Origin: Anaspis maculata
Lineage: Eukaryota; Arthropoda; Insecta; Coleoptera; Scraptiidae
DNA length: 64,000 nt
Assembly: GCA_949128115.1 (NCBI GenBank)
Contig: CASBRS010000017.1
Location: forward strand, 62,001-126,000
Reading direction: 5' to 3'
The position numbers and the translations under genes were made by a program. Every line of letters starts with the position of its first letter. Within the stretch, counting starts at the first letter, position 1. Positions 48,901 to 60,113 of this stretch are shown one piece after another. The notes under the pieces were generated by a model, which was given only the letters and a program-made list of their open reading frames with translations, made no database searches and was not told the DNA's origin.

Positions 48901-51900
48901 CGTATCGAACGAATCGGGGAAAATCAGAAAAAAAAAATAAAAGCCGGCCCCCGGGGGCCTTTGTCTCCGTTTTCCCGCTTTCCCGTCAGCTTCGTCGTCG
49001 TTCGCTCTTCGGTTTCTCTTTTTCGCTCATTCCGTGTTGCGGTCGTCGATTTTCAAGTTCTCGAGCAGAGTTCTCGCGGCGTCCCGTTCTGCTTTTTCTT
49101 TCTCCATGTCTTTTTTGTTGCTGTTCCAGAGATTCACCAGGAAGATTCGCGTTCTGAGATCGCGAGCCGTCTTCAGTTTCTGTCGCAAGCTCCGGTCCCA
49201 AGTGGTAAGCATTCGCCAGCGTAAGTCCGATGATCGCGTCGAGGTGTTCATTTTCGCGTCTGCTCTCTTAGCCGGCGTTGAGAAAAATGACCGAGACCTG
49301 GGACAAACCGGCCCGACGTCTACCTGCGGCCCGGTCGATTTCGGCCGGCAGGTGGCGTCCGTTTCGAACGATTCGGAGAAAATCGGAAGAAAAGATAAAA
49401 GCCGGCCCCCGGGGGCCTTTGTCTTTGTTTTGACGCTTTCAGACTCGATACAAAGCGGCCCGACGCGTCTACCTGCGGCTTGGCCGATCTCGGCCGGCAG
49501 ATGGCGTCCGTATCGAACGATTCGGAGAAAATCGGATGAAAAAATAAAAGCCGGCCCCCGGGGGCTTTTGTCTTTGTTTTGACGCTTGCAGACTCGATAC
49601 AAACCGTCCCGACGCGTCTACCTGCGGCTTGGCCGATCTCGGCCGGCAGATGGCGTCCGTATCGAACGAATCGGAGAAAATCGGAAAAAATAAATAAAAG
49701 CCGGCCCCCGGGGGCCTTTGTCTCCTTTTTCCCGCTTTCCCGTCAGCTTCGTCGTCGTTCGCTCTTCGGTTTCTCTTTTTCGCTCATTCCGTGTTGCGGT
49801 CGTCGATTTTCAAGTTCTCGAGCAGAGTTCTCGCGGCGTCCCGTTCTGCTTTTTCTTTCTCCATGTCTTTTTTGTTGCTGTTCCAGAGATTCACCAGGAA
49901 GATTCGCGTTCTGAGATCGCGAGCCGTCTTCAGTTTCTGTCGCAAGCTCCGGTCCCAAGTGGTGAGCATTCGCCAGCGTAAGTCCGATGATCGCGTCGAG
50001 GTGTTCATTTTCGCGTCTGCTCTCTTAGCCGGCGTTGAGATAAATGACCGAGTCCTGGGACAAACCGGCCCGACGTCTACCTGCGGCCCGGTCGATTTCG
50101 GCCGGCAGGTGGCGTCCGTTTCGAACGATTCGGAGAAAATCGGAAGAAAAGATAAAAGCCGGCCCCCGGGGGCCTTTGTCTTTGTTTTGACGCTTTCAGA
50201 CTCGATACAAACCGGCCCGACGCGTCTACCTGCGGCTTGGCCGATCTCGGCCGGCAGATGGCGTCCGTATCGAACGATTCGGAGAAAATCGGATGAAAAA
50301 ATAAAAGCCGGCCCCCGGGGGCTTTTGTCTTTGTTTTGACGCTTGCAGACTCGATACAAACCGTCCCGACGCGTCTACCTGCGGCTTGGCCGATCTCGGC
50401 CGGCAGATGGCGTCCGTATCGAACGAATCGGAGAAAATCAGAAAAAAGAAATAAAAGCCGGCCCCCGGGGGCCTTTGTCTCCTTTTTCCCGCTTTCCCGT
50501 CAGCTTCGTCGTCGTTCGCTCTTCGGTTTCTCTTTTTCGCTCATTCCGTGTTGCGGTCGTCGATTTTCAAGTTCTCGAGCAGAGTTCTCGCGGCGTCCCG
50601 TTCTGCTTTTTCTTTCTCCATGTCTTTTTTGTTGCTGTTCCAGAGATTCACCAGGAAGATTCGCGTTCTGAGATCGCGAGCCGTCTTCAGTTTCTGTCGC
50701 AAGCTCCGGTCCCAAGTGGTGAGCATTCGCCAGCGTAAGTCCGATGATCGCGTCGAGGTGTTCATTTTCGCGTCTGCTCTCTTAGCCGGCGTTGAGAAAA
50801 ATGACCGAGACCTGGGACAAACCGGCCCGACGTCTACCTGCGGCCCGGTCGATTTCGGCCGGCAGGTGGCGTCCGTTTCGAACGATTCGGAGAAAATCGG
50901 AAGAAAAGATAAAAGCCGGCCCCCGGGGGCCTTTGTCTTTGTTTTGACGCTTTCAGACTCGATACAAACCGGCCCGACGCGTCTACCTGCGGCTTGGCCG
51001 ATCTCGGCCGGCAGATGGCGTCCGTATCGAACGAATCGGGGAAAATCCGAAAAAAAAAATAAAAGCCGGCCCCCGGGGGCCTGTGTCTCCGTTTTCCCGC
51101 TTTCCCGTCAGCTTCGTCGTCGTTCGCTCTTCGGTTTCTCTTTTTCGCTCATTCCGTGTTGCGGTCGTCGATTTTCAAGTTCTCGAGCAGAGTTCTCGCG
51201 GCGTCCCGTTCTGCTTTTTCTTTCTCAATGTCTTTTTTGTTGCTGTTCCAGAGATTCACCAGGAAGATTCGCGTTCTGAGATCGCGAGCCGTCTTCAGTT
51301 TCTGTCGCAAGCTCCGGTCCCAAGTGGTGAGCATTCGCCAGCGTAAGTCCGATGATCGCGTCGAGGTGTTCATTTTCGCGTCTGCTCTCTTAGCCGGCGT
51401 TGAGAAAAATGACCGAGACCTGGGACAAACCGGCCCGACGTCTACCTGCGGCCCGGTCGATTTCGGCCGGCAGGTGGCGTCCGTTTCGAACGATTCGGAG
51501 AAAATCGGAAGAAAAGATAAAAGCCGGCCCCCGGGGGCCTTTGTCTTTGTTTTGACGCTTTCAGACTCGATACAAAGCGGCCCGACGCGTCTACCTGCGG
51601 CTTGGCCGATCTCGGCCGGCAGATGGCGTCCGTATCGAACGATTCGGAGAAAATCGGATGAAAAAATAAAAGCCGGCCCCCGGGGGCTTTTGTCTTTGTT
51701 TTGACGCTTGCAGACTCGATACAAACCGTCCCGACGCGTCTACCTGCGGCTTGGCCGATCTCGGCCGGCAGATGGCGTCCGTATCGAACGAATCGGAGAA
51801 AATCAGAAAAAAGAAATGAAAGCCGGCCCCCGGGGGCCTTTGTCTCCTTTTTCCCGCTTTCCCGTCAGCTTCGTCGTCGTTCGCTCTTCGGTTTCTCTTT

Positions 51901-54900
51901 TTCGCTCATTCCGTGTTGCGGTCGTCGATTTTCAAGTTCTCGAGCAGAGTTCTCGCGGCGTCCCGTTCTGCTTTTTCTTTCTCCATGTCTTTTTTGTTGC
52001 TGTTCCAGAGATTCACCAGGAAGATTCGCGTTCTGAGATCGCGAGCCGTCTTCAGTTTCTGTCGCAAGCTCCGGTCCCAAGTGGTGAGCATTCGCCAGCG
52101 TAAGTCCGATGATCGCGTCGAGGTGTTCATTTTCGCGTCTGCTCTCTTAGCCGGCGTTGAGATAAATGACCGAGTCCTGGGACAAACCGGCCCGACGTCT
52201 ACCTGCGGCCCGGTCGATTTCGGCCGGCAGGTGGCGTCCGTTTCGAACGATTCGGAGAAAATCGGAAGAAAAGATAAAAGCCGGCCCCCGGGGGCCTTTG
52301 TCTTTGTTTTGACGCTTTCAGACTCGATACAAACCGGCCCGACGCGTCTACCTGCGGCTTGGCCGATCTCGGCCGGCAGATGGCGTCCGTATCGAACGAT
52401 TCGGAGAAAATCGGATGAAAAAATAAAAGCCGGCCCCCGGGGGCTTTTGTCTTTGTTTTGACGCTTGCAGACTCGATACAAACCGTCCCGACGCGTCTAC
52501 CTGCGGCTTGGCCGATCTCGGCCGGCAGATGGCGTCCGTATCGAACGAATCGGAGAAAATCAGAAAAAAGAAATAAAAGCCGGCCCCCGGGGGCCTTTGT
52601 CTCCTTTTTCCCGCTTTCCCGTCAGCTTCGTCGTCGTTCGCTCTTCGGTTTCTCTTTTTCGCTCATTCCGTGTTGCGGTCGTCGATTTTCAAGTTCTCGA
52701 GCAGAGTTCTCGCGGCGTCCCGTTCTGCTTTTTCTTTCTCCATGTCTTTTTTGTTGCTGTTCCAGAGATTCACCAGGAAGATTCGCGTTCTGAGATCGCG
52801 AGCCGTCTTCAGTTTCTGTCGCAAGCTCCGGTCCCAAGTGGTGAGCATTCGCCAGCGTAAGTCCGATGATCGCGTCGAGGTGTTCATTTTCGCGTCTGCT
52901 CTCTTAGCCGGCGTTGAGAAAAATGACCGAGACCTGGGACAAACCGGCCCGACGTCTACCTGCGGCCCGGTCGATTTCGGCCGGCAGGTGGCGTCCGTTT
53001 CGAACGATTCGGAGAAAATCGGAAGAAAAGATAAAAGCCGGCCCCCGGGGGCCTTTGTCTTTGTTTTGACGCTTTCAGACTCGATACAAACCGGCCCGAC
53101 GCGTCTACCTGCGGCTTGGCCGATCTCGGCCGGCAGATGGCGTCCGTATCGAACGAATCGGGGAAAATCAGAAAAAAAAAATAAAAGCCGGCCCCCGGGG
53201 GCCTTTGTCTCCGTTTTCCCGCTTTCCCGTCAGCTTCGTCGTCGTTCGCTCTTCGGTTTCTCTTTTTCGCTCATTCCGTGTTGCGGTCGTCGATTTTCAA
53301 GTTCTCGAGCAGAGTTCTCGCGGCGTCCCGTTCTGCTTTTTCTTTCTCCATGTCTTTTTTGTTGCTGTTCCAGAGATTCACCAGGAAGATTCGCGTTCTG
53401 AGATCGCGAGCCGTCTTCAGTTTCTGTCGCAAGCTCCGGTCCCAAGTGGTGAGCATTCGCCAGCGTAAGTCCGATGATCGCGTCGAGGTGTTCATTTTCG
53501 CGTCTGCTCTCTTAGCCGGCGTTGAGAAAAATGACCGAGACCTGGGACAAACCGGCCCGACGTCTACCTGCGGCCCGGTCGATTTCGGCCGGCAGGTGGC
53601 GTCCGTTTCGAACGATTCGGAGAAAATCGGAAGAAAAGATAAAAGCCGGCCCCCGGGGGCCTTTGTCTTTGTTTTGACGCTTTCAGACTCGATACAAAGC
53701 GGCCCGACGCGTCTACCTGCGGCTTGGCCGATCTCGGCCGGCAGATGGCGTCCGTATCGAACGAATCGGAGAAAATCAGAAAAAAGAAATAAAAGCCGGC
53801 CCCCGGGGGCCTTTGTCTCCTTTTTCCCGCTTTCCCGTCAGCTTCGTCGTCGTTCGCTCTTCGGTTTCTCTTTTTCGCTCATTCCGTGTTGCGGTCGTCG
53901 ATTTTCAAGTTCTCGAGCAGAGTTCTCGCGGCGTCCCGTTCTGCTTTTTCTTTCTCCATGTCTTTTTTGTTGCTGTTCCAGAGATTCACCAGGAAGATTC
54001 GCGTTCTGAGATCGCGAGCCGTCTTCAGTTTCTGTCGCAAGCTCCGGTCCCAAGTGGTGAGCATTCGCCAGCGTAAGTCCGATGATCGCGTCGAGGTGTT
54101 CATTTTCGCGTCTGCTCTCTTAGCCGGCGTTGAGATAAATGACCGAGTCCTGGGACAAACCGGCCCGACGTCTACCTGCGGCCCGGTCGATTTCGGCCGG
54201 CAGGTGGCGTCCGTTTCGAACGATTCGGAGAAAATCGGAAGAAAAGATAAAAGCCGGCCCCCGGGGGCCTTTGTCTTTGTTTTGACGCTTTCAGACTCGA
54301 TACAAACCGGCCCGACGCGTCTACCTGCGGCTTGGCCGATCTCGGCCGGCAGATGGCGTCCGTATCGAACGATTCGGAGAAAATCGGATGAAAAAATAAA
54401 AGCCGGCCCCCGGGGGCTTTTGTCTTTGTTTTGACGCTTGCAGACTCGATACAAACCGTCCCGACGCGTCTACCTGCGGCTTGGCCGATCTCGGCCGGCA
54501 GATGGCGTCCGTATCGAACGAATCGGCGAAAATCAGAAAAAAGAAATAAAAGCCGGCCCCCGGGGGCCTTTGTCTCCTTTTTCCCGCTTTCCCGTCAGCT
54601 TCGTCGTCGTTCGCTCTTCGGTTTCTCTTTTTCGCTCATTCCGTGTTGCGGTCGTCGATTTTCAAGTTCTCGAGCAGAGTTCTCGCGGCGTCCCGTTCTG
54701 CTTTTTCTTTCTCCATGTCTTTTTTGTTGCTGTTCCAGAGATTCACCAGGAAGATTCGCGTTCTGAGATCGCGAGCCGTCTTCAGTTTCTGTCGCAAGCT
54801 CCGGTCCCAAGTGGTGAGCATTCGCCAGCGTAAGTCCGATGATCGCGTCGAGGTGTTCATTTTCGCGTCTGCTCTCTTAGCCGGCGTTGAGAAAAATGAC

Positions 54901-57900
54901 CGAGACCTGGGACAAACCGGCCCGACGTCTACCTGCGGCCCGGTCGATTTCGGCCGACAGGTGGCGTCCGTTTCGAACGATTCGGAGAAAATCGGAAGAA
55001 AAGATAAAAGCCGGCCCCCGGGGGCCTTTGTCTTTGTTTTGACGCTTTCAGACTCGATACAAAGCGGCCCGACGCGTCTACCTGCGGCTTGGCCGATCTC
55101 GGCGGCAGATGGCGTCCGTATCGAACGATTCGGAGAAAATCGGATGAAAAAATAAAAGCCGGCCCCCGGGGGCTTTTGTCTTTGTTTTGACGCTTGCAGA
55201 CTCGATACAAACCGTCCCGACGCGTCTACCTGCGGCTTGGCCGATCTCGGCCGGCAGATGGCGTCCGTATCGAACGAATCGGAGAAAATCAGAAAAAAAA
55301 AATAAAAGCCGGCCCCCGGGGGCCTTTGTCTCCTTTTTCCCGCTTTCCCGTCAGCTCCGTCGTCGTTCGCTCTTCGGTTTCTCTTTTTCGCTCATTCCGT
55401 GTTGCGGTCGTCGATTTTCAAGTTCTCGAGCAGAGTTCTCGCGGCGTCCCGTTCTGCTTTTTCTTTCTCCATGTCTTTTTTGTTGCTGTTCCAGAGATTC
55501 ACCAGGAAGATTCGCGTTCTGAGATCGCGAGCCGTCTTCAGTTTCTGTCGCAAGCTCCGGTCCCAAGTGGTGAGCATTCGCCAGCGTAAGTCCGATGATC
55601 GCGTCGAGGTGTTCATTTTCGCGTCTGCTCTCTTAGCCGGCGTTGAGAAAAATGACCGAGACCTGGGACAAACCGGCCCGACGTCTACCTGCGGCCCGGT
55701 CGATTTCGGCCGGCAGGTGGCGTCCGTTTCGAACGATTCGGAGAAAATCGGAAGAAAAGATAAAAGCCGGCCCCCGGGGGCCTTTGTCTTTGTTTTGACG
55801 CTTTCAGACTCGATACAAACCGGCCCGACGCGTCTACCTGCGGCTTGGCCGATCTCGGCCGGCAGATGGCGTCCGTATCGAACGATTCGGAGAAAATCGG
55901 ATGAAAAAATAAAAGCCGGCCCCCGGGGGCTTTTGTCTTTGTTTTGACGCTTGCAGACTCGATACAAACCGTCCCGACGCGTCTACCTGCGGCTTGGCCG
56001 ATCTCGGCCGGCAGATGGCGTCCGTATCGAACGAATCGGAGAAAATCAGAAAAAAGAAATAAAAGCCGGCCCCCGGGGGCCTTTGTCTCCTTTTTCCCGC
56101 TTTCCCGTCAGCTTCGTCGTCGTTCGCTCTTCGGTTTCTCTTTTTCGCTCATTCCGTGTTGCGGTCGTCGATTTTCAAGTTCTCGAGCAGAGTTCTCGCG
56201 GCGTCCCGTTCTGCTTTTTCTTTCTCCATGTCTTTTTTGTTGCTGTTCCAGAGATTCACCAGGAAGATTCGCGTTCTGAGATCGCGAGCCGTCTTCAGTT
56301 TCTGTCGCAAGCTCCGGTCCCAAGTGGTGAGCATTCGCCAGCGTAAGTCCGATGATCGCGTCGAGGTGTTCATTTTCGCGTCTGCTCTCTTAGCCGGCGT
56401 TGAGAAAAATGACCGAGACCTGGGACAAACCGGCCCGACGTCTACCTGCGGCCCGGTCGATTTCGGCCGGCAGGTGGCGTCCGTTTCGAACGATTCGGAG
56501 AAAATCGGAAGAAAAGATAAAAGCCGGCCCCCGGGGGCCTTTGTCTTTGTTTTGACGCTTGCAGACTCGATACAAACCGTCCCGACGCGTCTACCTGCGG
56601 CTTGGCCGATCTCGGCCGGCAGATGGCGTCCGTATCGAACGATTCGGAGAAAATCGGATGAAAAAATAAAAGCCGGCCCCCGGGGGCTTTTGTCTTTGTT
56701 TTGACGCTTGCAGACTCGATACAAACCGTCCCGACGCGTCTACCTGCGGCTTGGCCGATCTCGGCCGGCAGATGGCGTCCGTATCGAACGAATCGGAGAA
56801 AATCAGAAAAAAGAAATAAAAGCCGGCCCCCGGGGGCCTTTGTCTCCTTTTTCCCGCTTTCCCGTCAGCTTCGTCGTCGTTCGCTCTTCGGTTTCTCTTT
56901 TTCGCTCATTCCGTGTTGCGGTCGTCGATTTTCAAGTTCTCGAGCAGAGTTCTCGCGGCGTCCCGTTCTGCTTTTTCTTTCTCCATGTCTTTTTTGTTGC
57001 TGTTCCAGAGATTCACCAGGAAGATTCGCGTTCTGAGATCGCGAGCCGTCTTCAGTTTCTGTCGCAAGCTCCGGTCCCAAGTGGTGAGCATTCGCCAGCG
57101 TAAGTCCGATGATCGCGTCGAGGTGTTCATTTTCGCGTCTGCTCTCTTAGCCGGCGTTGAGAAAAATGACCGAGACCTGGGACAAACCGGCCCGACGTCT
57201 ACCTGCGGCCCGGTCGATTTCGGCCGGCAGGTGGCGTCCGTTTCGAACGATTCGGAGAAAATCGGAAGAAAAGATAAAAGCCGGCCCCCGGGGGCCTTTG
57301 TCTTTGTTTTGACGCTTGCAGACTCGATACAAACCGTCCCGACGCGTCTACCTGCGGCTTGGCCGATCTCGGCCGGCAGATGGCGTCCGTATCGAACGAA
57401 TCGGAGAAAATCAGAAAAAAGAAATAAAAGCCGGCCCCCGGGGGCCTTTGTCTCCTTTTTCCCGCTTTCCCGTCAGCTTCGTCGTCGTTCGCTCTTCGGT
57501 TTCTCTTTTTCGCTCATTCCGTGTTGCGGTCGTCGATTTTCAAGTTCTCGAGCAGAGTTCTCGCGGCGTCCCGTTCTGCTTTTTCTTTCTCCATGTCTTT
57601 TTTGTTGCTGTTCCAGAGATTCACCAGGAAGATTCGCGTTCTGAGATCGCGAGCCGTCTTCAGTTTCTGTCGCAAGCTCCGGTCCCAAGTGGTGAGCATT
57701 CGCCAGCGTAAGTCCGATGATCGCGTCGAGGTGTTCATTTTCGCGTCTGCTCTCTTAGCCGGCGTTGAGATAAATGACCGAGTCCTGGGACAAACCGGCC
57801 CGACGTCTACCTGCGGCCCGGTCGATTTCGGCCGGCAGGTGGCGTCCGTTTCGAACGATTCGGAGAAAATCGGAAGAAAAGATAAAAGCCGGCCCCCGGG

Positions 57901-58818
57901 GGCCTTTGTCTTTGTTTTGACGCTTTCAGACTCGATACAAACCGGCCCGACGCGTCTACCTGCGGCTTGGCCGATCTCGGCCGGCAGATGGCGTCCGTAT
58001 CGAACGATTCGGAGAAAATCGGATGAAAAAATAAAAGCCGGCCCCCGGGGGCTTTTGTCTTTGTTTTGACGCTTGCAGACTCGATACAAACCGTCCCGAC
58101 GCGTCTACCTGCGGCTTGGCCGATCTCGGCCGGCAGATGGCGTCCGTATCGAACGAATCGGAGAAAATCAGAAAAAAGAAATAAAAGCCGGCCCCCGGGG
58201 GCCTTTGTCTCCTTTTTCCCGCTTTCCCGTCAGCTTCGTCGTCGTTCGCTCTTCGGTTTCTCTTTTTCGCTCATTCCGTGTTGCGGTCGTCGATTTTCAA
58301 GTTCTCGAGCAGAGTTCTCGCGGCGTCCCGTTCTGCTTTTTCTTTCTCCATGTCTTTTTTGTTGCTGTTCCAGAGATTCACCAGGAAGATTCGCGTTCTG
58401 AGATCGCGAGCCGTCTTCAGTTTCTGTCGCAAGCTCCGGTCCCAAGTGGTGAGCATTCGCCAGCGTAAGTCCGATGATCGCGTCGAGGTGTTCATTTTCG
58501 CGTCTGCTCTCTTAGCCGGCGTTGAGAAAAATGACCGAGACCTGGGACAAACCGGCCCGACGTCTACCTGCGGCCCGGTCGATTTCGGCCGGCAGGTGGC
58601 GTCCGTTTCGAACGATTCGGAGAAAATCGGAAGAAAAGATAAAAGCCGGCCCCCGGGGGCCTTTGTCTTTGTTTTGACGCTTGCAGACTCGATACAAACC
58701 GTCCCGACGCGTCTACCTGCGGCTTGGCCGATCTCGGCCGGCAGATGGCGTCCGTATCGAACGAATCGGAGAAAATCAGAAAAAAGAAATAAAAGCCGGC
58801 CCCCGGGGGCCTTTGTCT

Positions 58819-59575
58819 CCTTTTTCCCGCTTTCCCGTCAGCTTCGTCGTCGTTCGCTCTTCGGTTTCTCTTTTTCGCTCATTCCGTGTTGTGGTCGTCG
58901 ATTTTCAAGTTCTCGAGCAGAGTTCTCGCGGCGTCCCGTTCTGCTTTTTCTTTCTCCATGTCTTTTTTGTTGCTGTTCCAGAGATTCACCAGGAAGATTC
59001 GCGTTCTGAGATCGCGAGCCGTCTTCAGTTTCTGTCGCAAGCTCCGGTCCCAAGTGGTGAGCATTCGCCAGCGTAAGTCCGATGATCGCGTCGAGGTGTT
59101 CATTTTCGCGTCTGCTCTCTTAGCCGGCGTTGAGATAAATGACCGAGTCCTGGGACAAACCGGCCCGACGTCTACCTGCGGCCCGGTCGATTTCGGCCGG
59201 CAGGTGGCGTCCGTTTCGAACGATTCGGAGAAAATCGGAAGAAAAGATAAAAGCCGGCCCCCGGGGGCCTTTGTCTTTGTTTTGACGCTTTCAGACTCGA
59301 TACAAACCGGCCCGACGCGTCTACCTGCGGCTTGGCCGATCTCGGCCGGCAGATGGCGTCCGTATCGAACGATTCGGAGAAAATCGGATGAAAAAATAAA
59401 AGCCGGCCCCCGGGGGCTTTTGTCTTTGTTTTGACGCTTGCAGACTCGATACAAACCGTCCCGACGCGTCTACCTGCGGCTTGGCCGATCTCGGCCGGCA
59501 GATGGCGTCCGTATCGAACGAATCGGAGAAAATCAGAAAAAAGAAATAAAAGCCGGCCCCCGGGGGCCTTTGTCT
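58819..59575. repeat. Last satellite unit, complete up to the retroelement
   Basis: This is a full 757 bp L unit ending with the B3 palindrome and tttgtct at 59569-59575. In all other units the next bases are the start of the core (cctttttcccgc). Here they are tgttatcgcc, the LTR end. The array is therefore cut exactly at the subrepeat/core boundary. Confidence 0.93.
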
Positions 59576-59868
59576 TGTTATCGCCTCGGGTCGTAGTCGG
59601 CTGGTGGACTCTCCGGAATGGGCGGCAACAACGATCCGGCAGCTCAGTCTCAGTAGTGGGGTCTGTCACGCCGGTGGCAGCTTCTTCAAGGAGTCGACGC
59701 TATTCTTTGTGTTATACTCTTTCGCAGAATGACTTGAGATTGTTGGCGCAGATTAAATAAAACCACTGTTTTGAATTAATTGCGCCGTCTCAAAAAGGAA
59801 AGGGGGTGTAACATGGGGTTAGTCCCTTGAAGAGAGACGAGTTCGAAGCGGGGGACGCCGGAGATGCA

Positions 59869-59932
59869 ACGACCTCTCGATGCGTTGGGATACTAAGAAC
59901 TGAAGGTGATTTTCGGGGAACGCGTGTTTATA
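59869..59932 (-). promoter_or_regulatory. LTR core promoter: TATA box, initiator and DPE
   Basis: On the minus strand TATAAA (59932-59927) lies 31 bases upstream of the A in TCAGTT (59903-59898; predicted start at 59901). TCAGTT fits the arthropod initiator consensus TCAKTY. GGTCGT at 59874-59869 falls at +28 to +33 and matches the downstream promoter element RGWYVT at every position. All three elements are at their expected distances. An inverted CCAAT (59956-59960) lies further upstream. The promoter would start the genomic RNA from the 5' LTR; in this 3' copy it points into the satellite. Confidence 0.75.
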
Positions 59933-59950
59933 GTAGGCGCTGGCGCCTAC
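59933..59950. promoter_or_regulatory. Perfect inverted repeat next to the TATA box
   Basis: The arms gtaggcgc and gcgcctac are separated by two bases and lie immediately upstream of the TATA box on the element strand. The position suits a binding site for a dimeric regulator or a structure affecting initiation. No factor is recognised. Confidence 0.45.
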
Positions 59951-60113
59951 TCTGACCAATAGGCTTCGTTAGCGAGAGTGTACGCGTGGCCGCGCGGACC
60001 GATGACTGAACGCTTTGCGCTCCGCGTGCCTAGAGCAAAAGGCCTCTCGCTAAACATATTATCGCGGTTAGCCATGGAAACGGGTGGATTTTTGGGGGCC
60101 GCGGTAACAATCG

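Larger units (their letters stand above)
1..59575. repeat. Tandem satellite array, 83 complete units of 607-905 bp
   Basis: Near-identical units run head to tail without interruption. Counting from 463, the anchor sequence at the core (67 bp into each unit) recurs 83 times, and the summed unit lengths account for 463-59575 exactly. Units have a 338 bp core followed by two (S, about 608 bp), three (L, about 757 bp) or four (XL, 905 bp) subrepeats. Order: units 1-10 LLSLSSLSLS; 11-20 LSLLSLSLLL; 21-30 SLSLLLLLLL; 31-40 LLLLSSLLSL; 41-50 LSSLXSXSSL; 51-60 SLLLLLSLLL; 61-70 LLLLLLSSLL; 71-80 SLLSSLLLLS; 81-83 LSL. Unit lengths are not multiples of three, and single-base indels are tolerated (for example near 8596, 18390 and 55103), so this is non-coding satellite DNA. 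CpG is abundant. A centromeric or heterochromatic location is plausible but is inference. Confidence 0.97.
59576..60109 (-). repeat. 3' long terminal repeat (534 bp)
   Basis: The outer end is set by the abrupt loss of satellite sequence at 59575/59576, where the plus strand reads TGTTATCGCC. The inner end lies four bases from the polypurine tract, where the minus strand reads TGTTACCGCG. The two ends form an imperfect inverted repeat (TGTTA, then T or C, then CGC) with the TG...CA termini typical of LTRs. The predicted promoter divides it into U3 of about 208 bp (60109-59902) and R plus U5 of about 326 bp (59901-59576). I find no AATAAA on the element strand inside the LTR; the only one lies on the opposite strand at 59756. 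Confirmation needs the 5' LTR. Confidence 0.8.

Noticed and set aside
3..59434. Hundreds of open frames of 60-293 codons on both strands of the array
   Set aside because: They repeat with the units, overlap on both strands, change length with each one-base indel, and often need TTG or GTG starts. They reflect stop-poor GC-rich repeats. I treat none as a gene.
1..59575. CRISPR-like array of repeats and spacers
   Set aside because: Repeat and intervening parts are both conserved, units are hundreds of bases long, and there are no unique spacers or cas genes.
1..59575. Ribosomal DNA intergenic spacer with promoter subrepeats
   Set aside because: No rRNA gene sequence interrupts nearly 60 kb of array, whereas spacers alternate with rRNA genes every several kilobases.
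59172..59669. Minus-strand frame of 165 codons across the satellite/LTR junction
   Set aside because: It joins LTR and satellite sequence by chance and has no recognisable domain.
59807..60109. A shorter 303 bp LTR starting at TGTAACA, preceded by a purine run on the plus strand (59792-59806)
   Set aside because: The satellite breaks at 59576, not 59807, and the end there (TGTTATCGC) mirrors the inner LTR end (TGTTACCGC) far better. The sequence after the plus-strand TGTAACA does not fit a tRNA primer-binding site.
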